64,000 bases of DNA from Tomocerus qinae (GCA_020055645.1 CM034546.1:59582001-59646000), one strand, 5' to 3'; positions 23,585 through 35,843 are shown, numbered from the stretch's first letter. Program-made: numbers and translations. Notes: generated by a model from the letters alone, not told the origin.

Positions 23585-23700
23585 TTATAATATTGATAAT
23601 GTCGTAGTTATAGACACTCCACCTGTGAAAAAGTGGACAAAACATTGCTGAATGTAAATTTATTGACGCAGTACATTATAATGGTTTCACGAGAAGGCAG
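23585..23700. repeat. Upstream flank duplicated at 8826-8950
   Basis: Same orientation and about 80% identical by eye to 8826-8950 (CTCCACCTRTGAAAAAGT..., AGTACATTATAATGGTTTCA). Being upstream of the GTPase gene, it may hold its promoter. Confidence 0.6.
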
Positions 23701-26480
23701 TAAATGTCGTTCCACTGAAAATGCCACAAGTTCTTGCATAACAGTTCGCAATATTCGTAGCCGCTACTTGACATGAGACAAACCTCCTCGTTAAATAGAT
23801 TAATTAATAAAATACGATATAACAAGTTATTTATTGCTGTAATTAAAAACATTCATTGATTATTAACTTACGAGATATCATAATATTATGCGAACGCTAT
23901 ACTATTACATTTTGCCTGTCCGTTTATCTAGTTATTCCATTGTAATAGTTTATTAATTATGTCAAGAAAGTCTCTGATTTACTTTCCACCAGAAATAGTT
24001 TGTCCATCCCATCCCAAGAACTAATAAAAAAATAAAGTCACAAAATAAAATAGGTAAATGAGTTAAATAAATTTATGGATGCAATATTAAATACGATGAA
24101 ACTGGTTGATGGATTCAGTGCCGCTTCTGAGGATTCTCAAGTAGCAAAGATAGCAATTGTAGTATAGTAAAACATTGGTTTTACGGTTTTGCGAAATAAT
24201 AAGTTAACAAATTTTAAATTCATAATAAAACACAATTTTAAAAAGTTATTAGGTAATCTTTTTTTCTTAGGAAGACATAGCGTTACCCTACAGTACTTAT
24301 TTTCTCATGAGGCGTACTATTCGGTTTGCAATTCTTTCCATATTATTTGTATTAACAGTAATTTTACATTGCCAACAATGTAAACGTTTTGGATTTACAA
24401 AATCATTTCAATATTCCTCGCTAAAGATTTTTTTCCAACTATTTGCTCAGATATTTTTGTCAATCTATACCTTCATATTTTTCTTGTAACTAGGCATAAC
24501 ATTTTTTTGGCTTGTAGCCCTTAAAGCATAGACAGAAGTCTTATAGATGGTGTTTACTTTTGGATGCCAACAAAATTGAGACAACTTTTAGAAATAGCTA
24601 TAGTTAATAATATTTTTTGTTACAATACTAAGAGCTTTTATATTTATTTTCTTTAGCGAAAAATTGGACTGAAAATTGAATTTAAGATGGTATTATTAAA
24701 TTGACAGGCGACAGTTTATGATTTTTATATTGCTTTTTACTATATTACTGTTTATGACAGGGTTCAATGAAATTTAATTATGCTACCCCATTTAGGTCAG
24801 TATTGTCGCATTTAATCTTTTCCCGAGCTTAAAGCATTTATTAGTGATTTCCAGCTATTTTCAGGTGTGTGAGAAAGTAAAACATATCATTTGTTCTCCT
24901 TTCAGATGAAACGTTGATGTTTTCCATTTATCATAAATGGTATGTTGTTTGCACTAAATGAGAACAGGCAAAGAAAGGATAAGAGCAAACTGAATAGATA
25001 ACTAATAACAATAAGTTTACAGCTTTAACCAACAATGAAGCATATCTAAATGCGTATTGTACACTCAAAAGGTAGTTGACAACACTCAATCCAGCAAAAA
25101 ATCTCAAACCTTTATTATAATTTTAATTGTATAACCTCGTTTAAAACATGTTCACAAATATGAGTTGCATATCTTTAGAGATACAGACAGTGACCTAAAA
25201 AACTTGTTTTAGAAAGAACAAACAGAATAAGTTTGATTGTTAAGAGTTGACAGCATGAAGAGTGGCATGTTTTTTGTTCCCTTTGATAAACAATCGTTGT
25301 CTATTCTACGTTTAATTACACGATTAAGCATTATGTCAATTTCATGAGAATTCAGTTTTCTGGATCAATAGGACAACTGATAAAGTATGACAAAAGGGTT
25401 TTCGTGGACAGGTGTCACATTAATTAGAATGAAAAAAGCCCAAATAAATTTGGCTGTTCACAGTTTTAATTAACCATTGGCAATGTTACAATTATTATGA
25501 CGTCACGTAACAAAAAGTGATCATTTTTAATGCAACAATAAGCTATTTGTTTAGATCGAAAATTGTGAAAGAAAACATGCAGACTATTATGATTCCTTTA
25601 GGTTTCCAATTACCAATATTCGTAACGCATGTCAATTTTTAAGTTAGTTCATAATAACGATTTTGGTACACAATATTATACAGATCAGTATTTAGTATTT
25701 AATCGAAATACTATTTTTTTCAGACAAGACATTTCAAACTTATTTAGGTTTCAATTTTTTACATTTTGAAATAATTAAAAATATTAACTTGGTCATTCAA
25801 CAACACAACATAGAAAACTGCTTATAATTTACAGTTCCTGTGCTGGCCTATAATATTACGGTATTCTATATAATATTATAATGTTATACATTATATTATA
25901 TTTATATCTGCAGTTTTTGGGTGTTTACAAAATAATGAAATGCCAATTTTACAAAAAAATGCTTAGCACAATAATATTATACTTTATTTAACTCAAACAA
26001 ATATAGTTTGTTATTTATATCATGAATTTCATATTAAAAATTATTCTGTATATAGTATTTAAAAAACGATTATTTATCATTCTAGTGCATTTATAATGGC
26101 CAGCGAAGGAAGTTAACGGTATGCATATCATAATTAAGTTATTTAAGATGACATTTTTTAGAATAACAGAGTCTTTTCATATCTCTTAAAATATTGGCGA
26201 TGCAATTAAAATTTTATTGGAATTAAAACAAAAAAATCCCCCAAATACATTTAACAAAAATCAAAAAAATAATTACTTTTCAACTGTTCACATTACTATT
26301 ACGTCAGAAAGACGTAATGGTAAATTAAAACATCTGCAAATGGAAAATATATTCAAAAGCCATCAAAAGTGTTTGAATTTACACTATAATATAGAAATGG
26401 AGGCCAGATAAGACATTATTTTTTATATTATGCAATACAAAATAAAGGAAGTAACTACTATTAGAATCACATGAGCAAAT
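23701..26480. other. Gene-poor AT-rich DNA; nothing recognised
   Basis: Only short frames occur on either strand, with AT-rich composition and no consistent exon chain. No clear transposon ends were seen. Confidence 0.45.
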
Positions 26481-26960
26481 ATTTTAAAAGATAAAAACCA
26501 AGTAATTTTTATTTGCGAGTCTGTGGATGCCTCTGAATATTCCGGAATGGAAGGCGTTGGTAAAACTTTAGCCACCAAATGATATGCAAGTCGTTAGGAG
26601 CCAGAATATGGCCACGTTTAAAGAAATGACTGTGGGGAAGGTAGTCTCCCCACCTTTTTTAAAAGTTGACAATGGACTAATTAAAATTGGGATGTTATAG
26701 TGATTGAAGGCTTTGATGTTGGAATTCAAAAGTTCTTGGATTTATAATAAGGCAGACGATATAGTTTGGGGCAGGTTTAGAAAGCTTTTCTTAAAGCAAG
26801 ATGGACCACATCACCCACATTCACATGCAATGTGATGCAACAAGTCCTTTAACCTATTCAGAAGTAATACTGAATTAGAGAACTGATAATTGTCGGAAAG
26901 CTTGCATGTGAAGTGGAAGAAATAGACGAAATTTTTGGAATTGAATCTCATAAAAATGCT
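26480..26960 (+). pseudogene. STAND/NB-ARC-like ATPase relic, copy 1
   Basis: One frame reads ICESVDASEYSGMEGVGKTL, containing a Walker A of NB-ARC type (GMxGVGKT). It is followed after in-frame stops by residues matching EYGHV and NDCGEGSL, the equivalent of the EYDHILWIDCGEGSL block in the other copies. Further fragments (DVIVIEGFD; LACEVEEIDEIFGIE) fit Walker B and ARC-like regions. Multiple stops and frame changes make it a dead fragment. Confidence 0.55.
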
Positions 26961-29419
26961 AAAAATTAAAGCCACTAATTTTATGTTATTAAATTTAAAT
27001 GAATATCTCAGAGTTCATCATAATGGTCAACCTGATTCGTCAGCATTAGGATTATTTTATCCAATTACCTAATCTAATTTATATCGATAATTAATATTTA
27101 CCTATTTAAGTTGGGAAAGTTAAATGTTAAATTTTGTAACTACAATTAACTATTATTTTATCGTTCTGTTATAATCGCCAACATCTGCATGGAAAAATGT
27201 GAATTGAGCTTGTGTCATTTATGATAGATACATTCGGCCGTCGGCGCGGTGAAGCAGGATCGCCTTCGCCAGTGACCAGATAAGATAATTTAGTCAAGTT
27301 ACCCGTCAAGATATCATTACAAATATTACTGAGGACCGTTTGAGGCTAAGAGTTATATAAAAATGCATCGATTAGTATATTCTGATCATTGATATACGCC
27401 AATTGATACAGATAGGTATTTTTTAATAGGTAAATATTGAAAAATCTGTAGATTGATCATCTTAGTACTTACCAAATTGAGATTTCAAAATTTGAATTTT
27501 GTTAGGATGATGGTAGTTGTCTGAATTTAGTAGTCCTTTGCCCGACGAATGTTCTGCTACTCAAAAACATTTTTTATTGTATAGCTATGAAGAATATGAA
27601 AACTTCGTAGAACGTCACCTACAATAAATGATAAAAAATTTATATCTTATTGTATTATTGTATGATTATTAAATCAGTGTGTAAAAAATGTACTAACCTT
27701 TTGGAAAAAATCACAAATCCCCGTTATAAAAAAATTTTGAACCACATGCCGGCTGCCTTATTACCATCTGGATATTTTAGAAGAAAAATTGTCCCTTGTT
27801 TTCACTTTCTATATAGCCTCTTAAGCTGCCATAAACACTAATCACTATTTAAAGTGATTTTTAGTAACTTTTACTAAAATGTTGGACAGGCTACCTACCC
27901 CCAGTCATTTCTTAAAAAATATGGGCATATTCTAAGTCGTAATGACGAGAAAAAACATGTTAGCGTTAGTAAAATATTTCTGACTCCACCATAGCCGACA
28001 ATTCAGAATAATCCACAGAAAAACAATATGTTTAAATATATTTTGATTGATCTTAAAAAGACTTCAGTCTGAGGAAAATGTTTTTTTATTCTTATTTAGT
28101 ACCTTAGTTTCCTCCCTTTGCTTATTTACAAGTATACTTGCCTTTGGTAGTACTTCTCTATTAGAAGATAATGGGAAAATAAAATAAAATATTTGTAATT
28201 TCTTTGTATTGTTTTGCCCCCTTTCAAATTATATGATTACGTAAATACAAATTTCGTCTGTGTCAAAAGTTTTCGCTAATAATATGAGTTTTTCAGTGAT
28301 TTCGCTTGCCATTTCAACTCAGTATTAGAATTGGTAACAGAGCAAAGACACTGACAGTCAGTTACATGACTGCCGCTATTTTATCTTGTGTATTATTTAC
28401 ATTTCACGGCTTATTATCAACGCCACAGTTGTAAGTTGAAACCCCATAATTGACATTATTTACTCTTCTACTATATTATTTGTCCTGTATGTCCGAAACT
28501 ATATTCTAAATGTGGTTGAAACATTATTTACCTAAAAATACTTTATATTTATATATTGTATGAATCTAGCTCTCTATATGCGTCGCTATACAAGCTTAAC
28601 AGTATACCGTTTACGTATAAATGTCTGGTTTCAACCTCCAGAATTTTTTTTCAATTTGATTAATTGTAGGGAGTATATCTAATCATAGGACTTATATGTA
28701 TATAGTTGACAATTAGGTCAGAGGACAAAGTAACATTTGTTGGCATTATCATTCAACTCAAATGCCGAATATAACGAATGTAGATGATAACAAATAAGCA
28801 TTCAAAGGTTTTGTATGGAAAGTAGCAGCAAGATTAAGAAACACTTAGAGAGTACAATAATAGCAGAAAGAGTTTGAGATTAACAGAAAATTTATGTTTA
28901 ATTATTAGATGAGTATAGAAATGAAATTAAAAGTTACACACATATAATTGAGTATTGTCTGTTCAAAGTTCAACATAATCGTGGGCAGAAAGTTTATGTT
29001 CCCTCTCTTATATACCTTTTTATTTTTTGTCTTTTGGACAATTCCAGAATAGTGCGAAATGGCGGATATCCTAATTCAATTAGAAAATGTTAGAGAATGA
29101 ATAATGACTGGAAAGTTTGGCGGTCAGTTTGGTACAAAACGTTAAATATTAGAATTCGACAGCATTAAATATATTATTTTGTTCAGCAAATGTTCTTAAC
29201 TCTCATTTTCAGGAATATTCTTATGTTAAATGTATAATTATATAAAACTTGTCTTTTATTTTTTAGCTTCGATCAATGGAGTGTGAATAATGTAAATAAA
29301 ATACTTAATTGATTGAAGGTATCATTGTTTAAATTCAGGTTTAACATTACCAAATGTAAATAAAAAAATGAGAGCAAATTCAGACAGGAACGTCAATCAT
29401 TAGTGAAGATACGTGTAAT
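26961..29419. other. Gene-poor AT-rich DNA; nothing recognised
   Basis: Short broken frames only. No repeat ends or exon chains were supported up to the BEL insertion site. Confidence 0.45.
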
Positions 29420-29427
29420 CTAAACAT

Positions 29428-29839
29428 TGTTGCTCCGCCTCCTGACAAAGGAGGGAAAATTAGCGCGAGCGAGCAAAAGAAGAAAGGAAAAGAAGAGCAA
29501 GCAGCCGGCGGAGAGCGGGGGAAGGAATCAGTGTGCTGTGAGCAGAGCAAGCGGAAGGAACTTAGCGTTGGCAGAGTGAAGTGCTCTTAGATTTGTTGAA
29601 TTGTAGAATTTTATACATTTTAATTTTATTCATTTTTATTAACCTGTGTTGCCATTTTAGTGTTTAATCAAATAAAGGACACTAATTATTCACAAAACAA
29701 AAGATCGGTGATTTGGCATAATCGCTCGCACACTAAAGCTAGTAGTAGTTCATCATCAACCGTTGACCTATCCGTGACTCTTAGAAGTATAGTAGGCAGT
29801 TAAAAAACTTTGGAGTCAAAAGAACTTGGCTCCATTACA
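29428..29839 (+). repeat. 5' LTR of BEL/Pao element
   Basis: 412 bp, beginning TGTTGCTCC and ending CCATTACA, with an AATAAA in the 3' half. It matches the 3' LTR base for base as far as I compared. Confidence 0.95.
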
Positions 29840-29863
29840 TGGTCCTTCGAGCCGGATTTGAAC
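29840..29863 (+). other. Primer binding site, tRNA-Tyr type
   Basis: It begins TGG immediately after the LTR. TGGTCCTTCGAGCCGG is complementary to the 3' end of arthropod tRNA-Tyr (…CCGGCTCGAAGGA plus CCA), and complementarity extends into the T arm. Confidence 0.75.
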
Positions 29864-29902
29864 AGTCCTGTGGAGAAGCAGAAGATTAAGTAGTCAAGAG
29901 TC

Positions 29903-32900
29903 ATGGAAGGCCGAAGAAGAAGTAGAAGATTGGAAGGCACGAATCCAGAGTTCGGCTGTTTACCACCACGGGGATGGACACGTAAGGTTGTTGTTGTCAA
30001 AGGAGCAGATGATGTGAAAGAAGATGATGATGTCAGTAATCCACCATCTTCTCATACTCCATACGTGCCATCAAGCCATGCAAAATGCAGTTCGTGGTTG
30101 ATGCAGTTCTCTGAAGAAGAAGAAAATAAAAGTAATTCCTCTACAAAGAAATCTAGAGCCAGTTATTTCCGGCACGTCTTGGAACTCAAAGCCAAAGCAA
30201 TGGAAGAGCAACATGAGTTGGAAGCTGAAATTGCGCGGAAGAAATTGGACTTCGAGCTGTTGGAGTTGAAAAATAAACAGGAGCGTGTTAAATTGAAGCA
30301 AGAGTTGGAGTTGGTAAGGATAGAAGACGAAAGAGCAAATTCACAATACCTTGGAAGCGAAGACGAAGAAAGCATGGATTTACGCTCTCAGCACTCCGAG
30401 TTAGAAGCCAAGAAGAATAAAGTCAAGGAGGGAGTCTCAAGAAGGACATCTTCAAGCGCAGCAGCAGTGCCTAACTCAAGTCAAAAGAGTCACACATCCA
30501 CAGTTTCGTCAGTGGCAGATAAGAGTGAAAGTGTTATTTCATCTGTATTGGAAGCCAACCCAGGTCAGTCATCGAAGCAGCAACTACCACAACAGTCCCG
30601 AATGATCCCATTTTCACCCGAACAATTGTCATTGATATTTGGAGCTCAAGACATCGCCAGGTCATCTGATCGTGCTAGTGATACGGGGGGAGGTGAAATA
30701 AAAAAGTTTGTGGCTCGTCAGTCAGGAGTGACTACTCTGCCAGATTTTTATGGAGATTATACTAAATGGCCTATGTTCATCAGCGATTTCAGAGGAACAA
30801 CCACAGCTTGTGGATACACAGATTTTGACAATATCTGCCGGTTACGAAAGAGTTTAAAGGGTAAGGCGTTGGAAGCCGTAGAAGATTTGTTAAATCACGA
30901 AGACAGATTAGCAGATATAATTTTAACTCTGGAAAAGAATTTTGGACAGCCGGAAGAAATTATTAGATCTCTTGTCAGCAAATCAAAAAAGATGTCGAAT
31001 GTGAAGGAAGACAAACCAGATTCGATTATCGATTTCGCCAACTCGTTGAAGAACTTGGTGGCTACGATGGAAAGTTTGAAGAAAACCGGTCACATGAATA
31101 ATGCATCCCTAATGGAAGAATTAGTGGAAAAGTTGCCAGTTTCCTTCAAAACCAGATGGGGAGAGAGACTCGCAGAAATTGAAGGTGATGTCACATTAAA
31201 AGATTTCTCGGAGTGGATGTCGAAAAGAGCAAAGGCAGCCCGTTTGCTTCGCAGCACCACTATTAGAGTCGACCCCAAGCCTCGCGAAGGTGAGAAGAAA
31301 AAACCTGAAGATAATAAACGACGAGGACAGCCAAAGGATCTCGTCTTGGCTTTATCCGTTGCTACCGAAGAAAAGGAAGAAGCTCCTATTAAATGTTGTG
31401 AGTTTTGTGGCATGAAAAACCACGATACGCCAGTGTGCCGTAAGTTCCGCAAATTAACATTGGATGAGAAATGGAAGTGGACTGAAGATAACAGAATATG
31501 CTACGCGTGTTTATTCGGAGGTCACACCATTTCTGAGTGCGATGATAAAAAGAAATGTGGCAAAGATGATTGCAAATCATTTCATCATCTTTTGTTACAC
31601 CGGAAGAGGACTGCTGTAAAGCCAGAAGTAGCTGCACAGAAAAAAGAAGAAAAGGTTGATGTACCGCAACAGTTAGCCCACACAACCTTATCACAAGAAA
31701 TGACTAATCCAGTTCTCTTGCGGATATTGCCTGTGACATTGGCGGGCCCAAAGGGTGAAATAAATATTTACGCTTTGTTGGATGATGCGTCAACCGTCAC
31801 ATTGCTGGATTCAAAAGTTGCTGATACTATTGGACTGGATGGACCAAGGAAAGGACTTCACATAAGTTTCGCCAACGCACTGACAGCCAAAGATCCACAA
31901 TCAAAATCATTGACAGTTAAGATTCGTGGTGTTAAAGAGAAAATTTGGTGTGAGATGAAAAATGTGAGAAGTTCAGCTGACCTTCGTTTGTTGCCTCAGA
32001 CTGTCAATATGGTGAAACTTTCAAGAAAGTGGAAACATTTGAAGGATTTGCCAATCGATTCTGTCACAGCTGCAGTGCCACTAATGCTAATTGGAGAAGA
32101 CCACTGTAAGTTTATTGTCACTCGTCAGTATCGTGAGGGTCCTTTGAATTCACCAATGGCCAGCTACACTAAGTTGGGATGGGTAGTTCACGGCCCAAGT
32201 GGTATTAATAATTCAAAGGATACAAATGCTTTCACTTACCACGTCAGACACGAAGATGAAGATTTGTGCAAACTCGTGAAGGATTCATACAGCACCGAGA
32301 GTTTTGGAGTGAAAGTTGTTCAAGATTTACCGAAGTCAGCTAACGAGACCAGAGCGTTGGATATCGTTGAAAAGACAACTAGGAGAATAGGAGAACGTTG
32401 GGAAACGGGACTGCTATGGGGAAAAGAAGATATATCTCTACCTGCCAGTAAATCCAACGCGCTGAATCGTTTGCGGACAATGGAGCGGAAGATGGATCGT
32501 AATCCAGAGTTTGCCAAACTCTACATAGCAAAAATTGAGGAGTACGTTACAAAGGGATTTGTCAGAAAATTGTCGGAAGTAGAAGCCAAACAAATCAATC
32601 CTAGGACTTGGTACCTGCCTCATTTCGCCGTATTCAACCCGAACAAGCCGGGAAAAGTTCGGCTAGTCTTTGATGCCGCAGCAAAAAGTAATGGCGTAAG
32701 TCTGAATGATGTCTTATTGACGGGACCTGACTTATTGACTTCTCTGCCTGGAGTGCTAGCCAGATTCCGCCAAGGGCAAATTGGTTTTAGCGGAGACATA
32801 CGCGATATGTTTCACAAAGTTGCTGTCAGGAAAGAAGATCAGTGCGCGCAGCGTTTTCTATGGAGGGGAAGTGACCGAGATAGAGAACCAGACGTCTACG

Positions 32901-33067
32901 AAATGTTGGTGATGACATTTGGAGCCACCTGCTCCCCATCGCTGGCCCAAATTTGTTTAAAACAAGAATGCTCTGGAGTTTCAAGACGAATTTCCGGAGG
33001 CTGCCAAAGCGATAGTTCATCGGCATTACGTCGACGACTATCTCGATGGAGCAAACACGAAGAATGA
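29903..33067 (+). CDS. BEL/Pao gag, protease and first part of RT
   Basis: 1,054 codons from an ATG 63 bases after the LTR. The N-terminal part is charged and coiled-coil-like (about residues 80-145), then comes a Gag core. Two CX2CX4HX4C zinc knuckles sit near residues 498 and 532. The protease active-site motif ALLDDAST is near residue 622. The RT fingers begin around 860, with VRLVFDAAAKS near 918 and SGDIRDMFHKV in the palm. The frame changes at the A-run 32959-32962. The last 35 or so codons are out-of-frame translation, so the true RT continues in another frame. Confidence 0.9.
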   Translation: MEGRRRSRRLEGTNPEFGCLPPRGWTRKVVVVKGADDVKEDDDVSNPPSSHTPYVPSSHAKCSSWLMQFSEEEENKSNSSTKKSRASYFRHVLELKAKAMEEQHELEAEIARKKLDFELLELKNKQERVKLKQELELVRIEDERANSQYLGSEDEESMDLRSQHSELEAKKNKVKEGVSRRTSSSAAAVPNSSQKSHTSTVSSVADKSESVISSVLEANPGQSSKQQLPQQSRMIPFSPEQLSLIFGAQDIARSSDRASDTGGGEIKKFVARQSGVTTLPDFYGDYTKWPMFISDFRGTTTACGYTDFDNICRLRKSLKGKALEAVEDLLNHEDRLADIILTLEKNFGQPEEIIRSLVSKSKKMSNVKEDKPDSIIDFANSLKNLVATMESLKKTGHMNNASLMEELVEKLPVSFKTRWGERLAEIEGDVTLKDFSEWMSKRAKAARLLRSTTIRVDPKPREGEKKKPEDNKRRGQPKDLVLALSVATEEKEEAPIKCCEFCGMKNHDTPVCRKFRKLTLDEKWKWTEDNRICYACLFGGHTISECDDKKKCGKDDCKSFHHLLLHRKRTAVKPEVAAQKKEEKVDVPQQLAHTTLSQEMTNPVLLRILPVTLAGPKGEINIYALLDDASTVTLLDSKVADTIGLDGPRKGLHISFANALTAKDPQSKSLTVKIRGVKEKIWCEMKNVRSSADLRLLPQTVNMVKLSRKWKHLKDLPIDSVTAAVPLMLIGEDHCKFIVTRQYREGPLNSPMASYTKLGWVVHGPSGINNSKDTNAFTYHVRHEDEDLCKLVKDSYSTESFGVKVVQDLPKSANETRALDIVEKTTRRIGERWETGLLWGKEDISLPASKSNALNRLRTMERKMDRNPEFAKLYIAKIEEYVTKGFVRKLSEVEAKQINPRTWYLPHFAVFNPNKPGKVRLVFDAAAKSNGVSLNDVLLTGPDLLTSLPGVLARFRQGQIGFSGDIRDMFHKVAVRKEDQCAQRFLWRGSDRDREPDVYEMLVMTFGATCSPSLAQICLKQECSGVSRRISGGCQSDSSSALRRRLSRWSKHEE

Positions 33068-34043
33068 AGCAGTAAAAAGAATGCAGGAGGTGCGGGAAGT
33101 GCACCGAAGAGGCGGCTTTGAAATTGTAAACTGGAGTTGCAGCTCAGCCGATGCATTGAAAGAAATTTGTAAGGATACACCAGAAGCAGAAACGAAGACT
33201 AAAAATCTAAGTTTAGAAGGGCAATTGCCAGCAGAACGAATTTTGGGCTTACACTGGGACCCCAACAAAGATGAGTTGTACTTTGCGTGTAAGTTTCAGA
33301 AAATTCAAGATGAACTGGTAAATGGACAGAAGCGTCCAACCAAACGTGAAGTTTTGAAGGTGTTCATGTCGCTGTTCGACCCACTGGGATTTCTTTCGCC
33401 GTACATAGTGAAAGCCAAAATTTTATTTCAACAAATCTGGAGAAGTGGAATCGGATGGGACGACGAGCTCACTGATATACAAGTTGTCAAATGGAGAAGT
33501 TGGTTGTATGAAATGAAGAGCATTCCAAAGATACGAATTCCAAGATGCTGCTCCAAACTTTTACCGGACGCAGATGTCATTCAACTTCATATATTCGTTG
33601 ATGCCAGTGAAGAAGCATTTTCTGCAGCCGCCTACTTAAGAATCGGACGTGGAAAAACAATAGATACTGCCCTAGTAATGGCCAGATCCCGAGTTGCTCC
33701 ACTGAAGCCGATGACAATTCCTAAACTGGAATTGCAAGCAGCCTTGATGGGGAGTAGACTGTGTGTTACTTTGAAAAAGGAACTGGAATTGGAAATACAG
33801 TCTACTCACTTCTGGAGCGATTCCCGGACAGTCTTGTGCTGGCTTCGTTCAGATGCCAGAACGTATAAGCCTTTTGTTGCCTGTCGAGTAGGTGAAATTC
33901 TGGAGACAACCAACCTCGATTCCTGGCATTGGGTTCCGACTAAACTTAACGTTGCAGATGAAGCCACAAGAAGTTCCAGTCAGTCGGATTTCTCAAGTAC
34001 CAGCAGATGGTTAGTGGGCCGAGAATTTTTGAGACTTGCTTAG
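32961..34043 (+). CDS. BEL/Pao RT palm and RNase H (shifted frame)
   Basis: RT resumes in a new frame at about 32961. The catalytic YVDD box is at 33027-33038. RNase H follows with an FVDASEEAFSAAAYL aspartate segment, a PKLELQAAL glutamate segment and an FWSDSRTVLCWL aspartate segment. It ends at TAG 34041-34043; the same frame reopens at once and carries the integrase, so the stop is an internal lesion or a readthrough point and not the natural end of pol. Confidence 0.9.
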   Translation, partial: NKNALEFQDEFPEAAKAIVHRHYVDDYLDGANTKNEAVKRMQEVREVHRRGGFEIVNWSCSSADALKEICKDTPEAETKTKNLSLEGQLPAERILGLHWDPNKDELYFACKFQKIQDELVNGQKRPTKREVLKVFMSLFDPLGFLSPYIVKAKILFQQIWRSGIGWDDELTDIQVVKWRSWLYEMKSIPKIRIPRCCSKLLPDADVIQLHIFVDASEEAFSAAAYLRIGRGKTIDTALVMARSRVAPLKPMTIPKLELQAALMGSRLCVTLKKELELEIQSTHFWSDSRTVLCWLRSDARTYKPFVACRVGEILETTNLDSWHWVPTKLNVADEATRSSSQSDFSSTSRWLVGREFLRLA

Positions 34044-35843
34044 TCGGAGTGGCCAGTAGAAAAGGTACAGGAGAAGAAGGAGCCGGAGTCCTTCTCTGAA
34101 TATGAAGAAACAGAGGTTGTGAATTTGACAGTTGCAGTAGAATCATCCCTGCCAGATGTCGTCAAATTCAGCTCATGGATTAAACTTGTACGTGTCACCG
34201 GGTGGATGCTTCGTTTCGTCAACAATTGCAAGAAGAAAAAGACATTCGGAGAATTGAAGCCAAGGGAGCTTGCTGCCGCGGAAAGGAAGTTAGTGCAGCA
34301 ATGTCAAGTTGAATCATTTTCAGAGGAATTAGCTGCTTTGACTAACTCCAAGGATTTACCGAAAAGAAGTCGTTTGTTGCGTTTGAGTCCTTTTCTTGAC
34401 GAAGAGGGTCTCATACGCTTGAAAGGAAGAAATGTGAATTCACCAGAGCTGAGTGAATCCACAAAGCGACCTGCGATTTTGGATCCGAAGCACCCGTTGA
34501 CCCGACTACTTATTATGTATCATCATAAACTAGCAGGACACAGTGGGAGGGACTACGTGCTGAATCAAATTCGCAACAAATACTGGATTTTGAACGGTCG
34601 TGCAGCAGTAGACAGTGTGTGGAGGTCATGCCAGTTATGTAAGGTGAATAAGGCTAGGCCACTTTTTCCCGAAATGGCTCCACTGCCAGCTGTAAGAGTG
34701 ACTAGACCAAGTCGCCCATTCACTGTTGTGGGTGTGGACTACTTTGGCCCCATGGAAGTCACCATAGGACGTCGACATGAAAAACGGTATGGCGTATTAT
34801 TTACATGCCTATCCGTAAGAGCTGTACACTTGGAGATTGCGACCTCTCTTTCAACCGACTCGGCTATCATGGCCATTCGACGATTTATCGGAAGAAGAGG
34901 TTGCCCGGAAAAATTTTACTCAGACAATGGTACTAATTTCCACGGAGCCAAACGAGAATTGAAGGAAGCCCTTGCAGAATTAGACCAGCAGAAGATTGCT
35001 TCAACGTTGTCTGCCAGAGGAATTGAGTGGCACTTTATTCCGCCTTCTGGGCCTCATTTCGGAGGGTCCTGGGAGCGTCTAGTGCGCTCAGTGAAGATGG
35101 CTTTGAAGGCTAATTTGAATGAACGTGCCCCGAAGGAGGAGATCCTGCAAACATTATTCGTGGAGGCGGAAAATGTCGTAAATGGAAGACCTCTCACGCA
35201 CTTATCAGTGGATCCCGAAGACTTGGACTGCCTGACACCTAATCATTTTCTGTTGGGGAACTCAGGAGGAGCACCGCTAGCAGGAGACTTTACGGAAGAT
35301 CTTTGTTCCCGGAAGCAGTGGAGAGTATCACAGGCTCTGGCGAATCAGTTTTGGAGACGGTGGGTACGGGAGTACTTACCTAGTTTAACCAGACGAACCA
35401 AGTGGCACTTTCCAGTGAAACCAATCGAGATAGGAGATCTCGTGTTAATAGCTGATGGGAATCTACCTCGCAATACATGGCCTAGAGGAATCGTCACGCA
35501 GATTTATCCTGGAGGAGATGGAGTAATTCGTAGCGTTGACATTAAGACATCAACTGGAGTTCTTCGAAGACCCGTGGTGAAAGTTTGCGTCTTGGATGTT
35601 GGAAGGGAAAACTCGTCAACTAAGGAGGCGCAGCCGAACGAAGAAAGTGGAAATCGCCCAGGCTCTTCCACTGGGGGGAGTGTTGCTCCGCCTCCTGACA
35701 AAGGAGGGAAAATTAGCGCGAGCGAGCAAAAGAAGAAAGGAAAAGAAGAGCAAGCAGCCGGCGGAGAGCGGGGGAAGGAATCAGTGTGCTGTGAGCAGAG
35801 CAAGCGGAAGGAACTTAGCGTTGGCAGAGTGAAGTGCTCTTAG
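34044..35843 (+). CDS. BEL/Pao integrase and C-terminal region
   Basis: Same frame as the RNase H part. It contains an HHCC zinc region (HHKLAGHSG...CQLC) and the DDE core: VDYFGP, SDNGTNFHGA and GGSWERLV supply the two Asp and the Glu. The Pao-type LTPNHFLLG follows. The frame runs through the polypurine tract and 163 bases into the 3' LTR, so the last 54 codons are LTR-encoded and Lys/Glu-rich. Confidence 0.9.
   Translation, partial: SEWPVEKVQEKKEPESFSEYEETEVVNLTVAVESSLPDVVKFSSWIKLVRVTGWMLRFVNNCKKKKTFGELKPRELAAAERKLVQQCQVESFSEELAALTNSKDLPKRSRLLRLSPFLDEEGLIRLKGRNVNSPELSESTKRPAILDPKHPLTRLLIMYHHKLAGHSGRDYVLNQIRNKYWILNGRAAVDSVWRSCQLCKVNKARPLFPEMAPLPAVRVTRPSRPFTVVGVDYFGPMEVTIGRRHEKRYGVLFTCLSVRAVHLEIATSLSTDSAIMAIRRFIGRRGCPEKFYSDNGTNFHGAKRELKEALAELDQQKIASTLSARGIEWHFIPPSGPHFGGSWERLVRSVKMALKANLNERAPKEEILQTLFVEAENVVNGRPLTHLSVDPEDLDCLTPNHFLLGNSGGAPLAGDFTEDLCSRKQWRVSQALANQFWRRWVREYLPSLTRRTKWHFPVKPIEIGDLVLIADGNLPRNTWPRGIVTQIYPGGDGVIRSVDIKTSTGVLRRPVVKVCVLDVGRENSSTKEAQPNEESGNRPGSSTGGSVAPPPDKGGKISASEQKKKGKEEQAAGGERGKESVCCEQSKRKELSVGRVKCS
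35672..35680 (+). other. Polypurine tract
   Basis: GGGGGGAG directly precedes the 3' LTR, the expected primer for plus-strand DNA synthesis. Confidence 0.7.

Noticed and set aside
32954..32963. Slippery heptamer T TTA AAA in the BEL RT frame as a programmed -1 frameshift site
   Set aside because: The heptamer is in the right phase, but a -1 shift does not lead into the frame that carries the YVDD box; +1 (or -2) is required. A one-base loss in the A-run is simpler.
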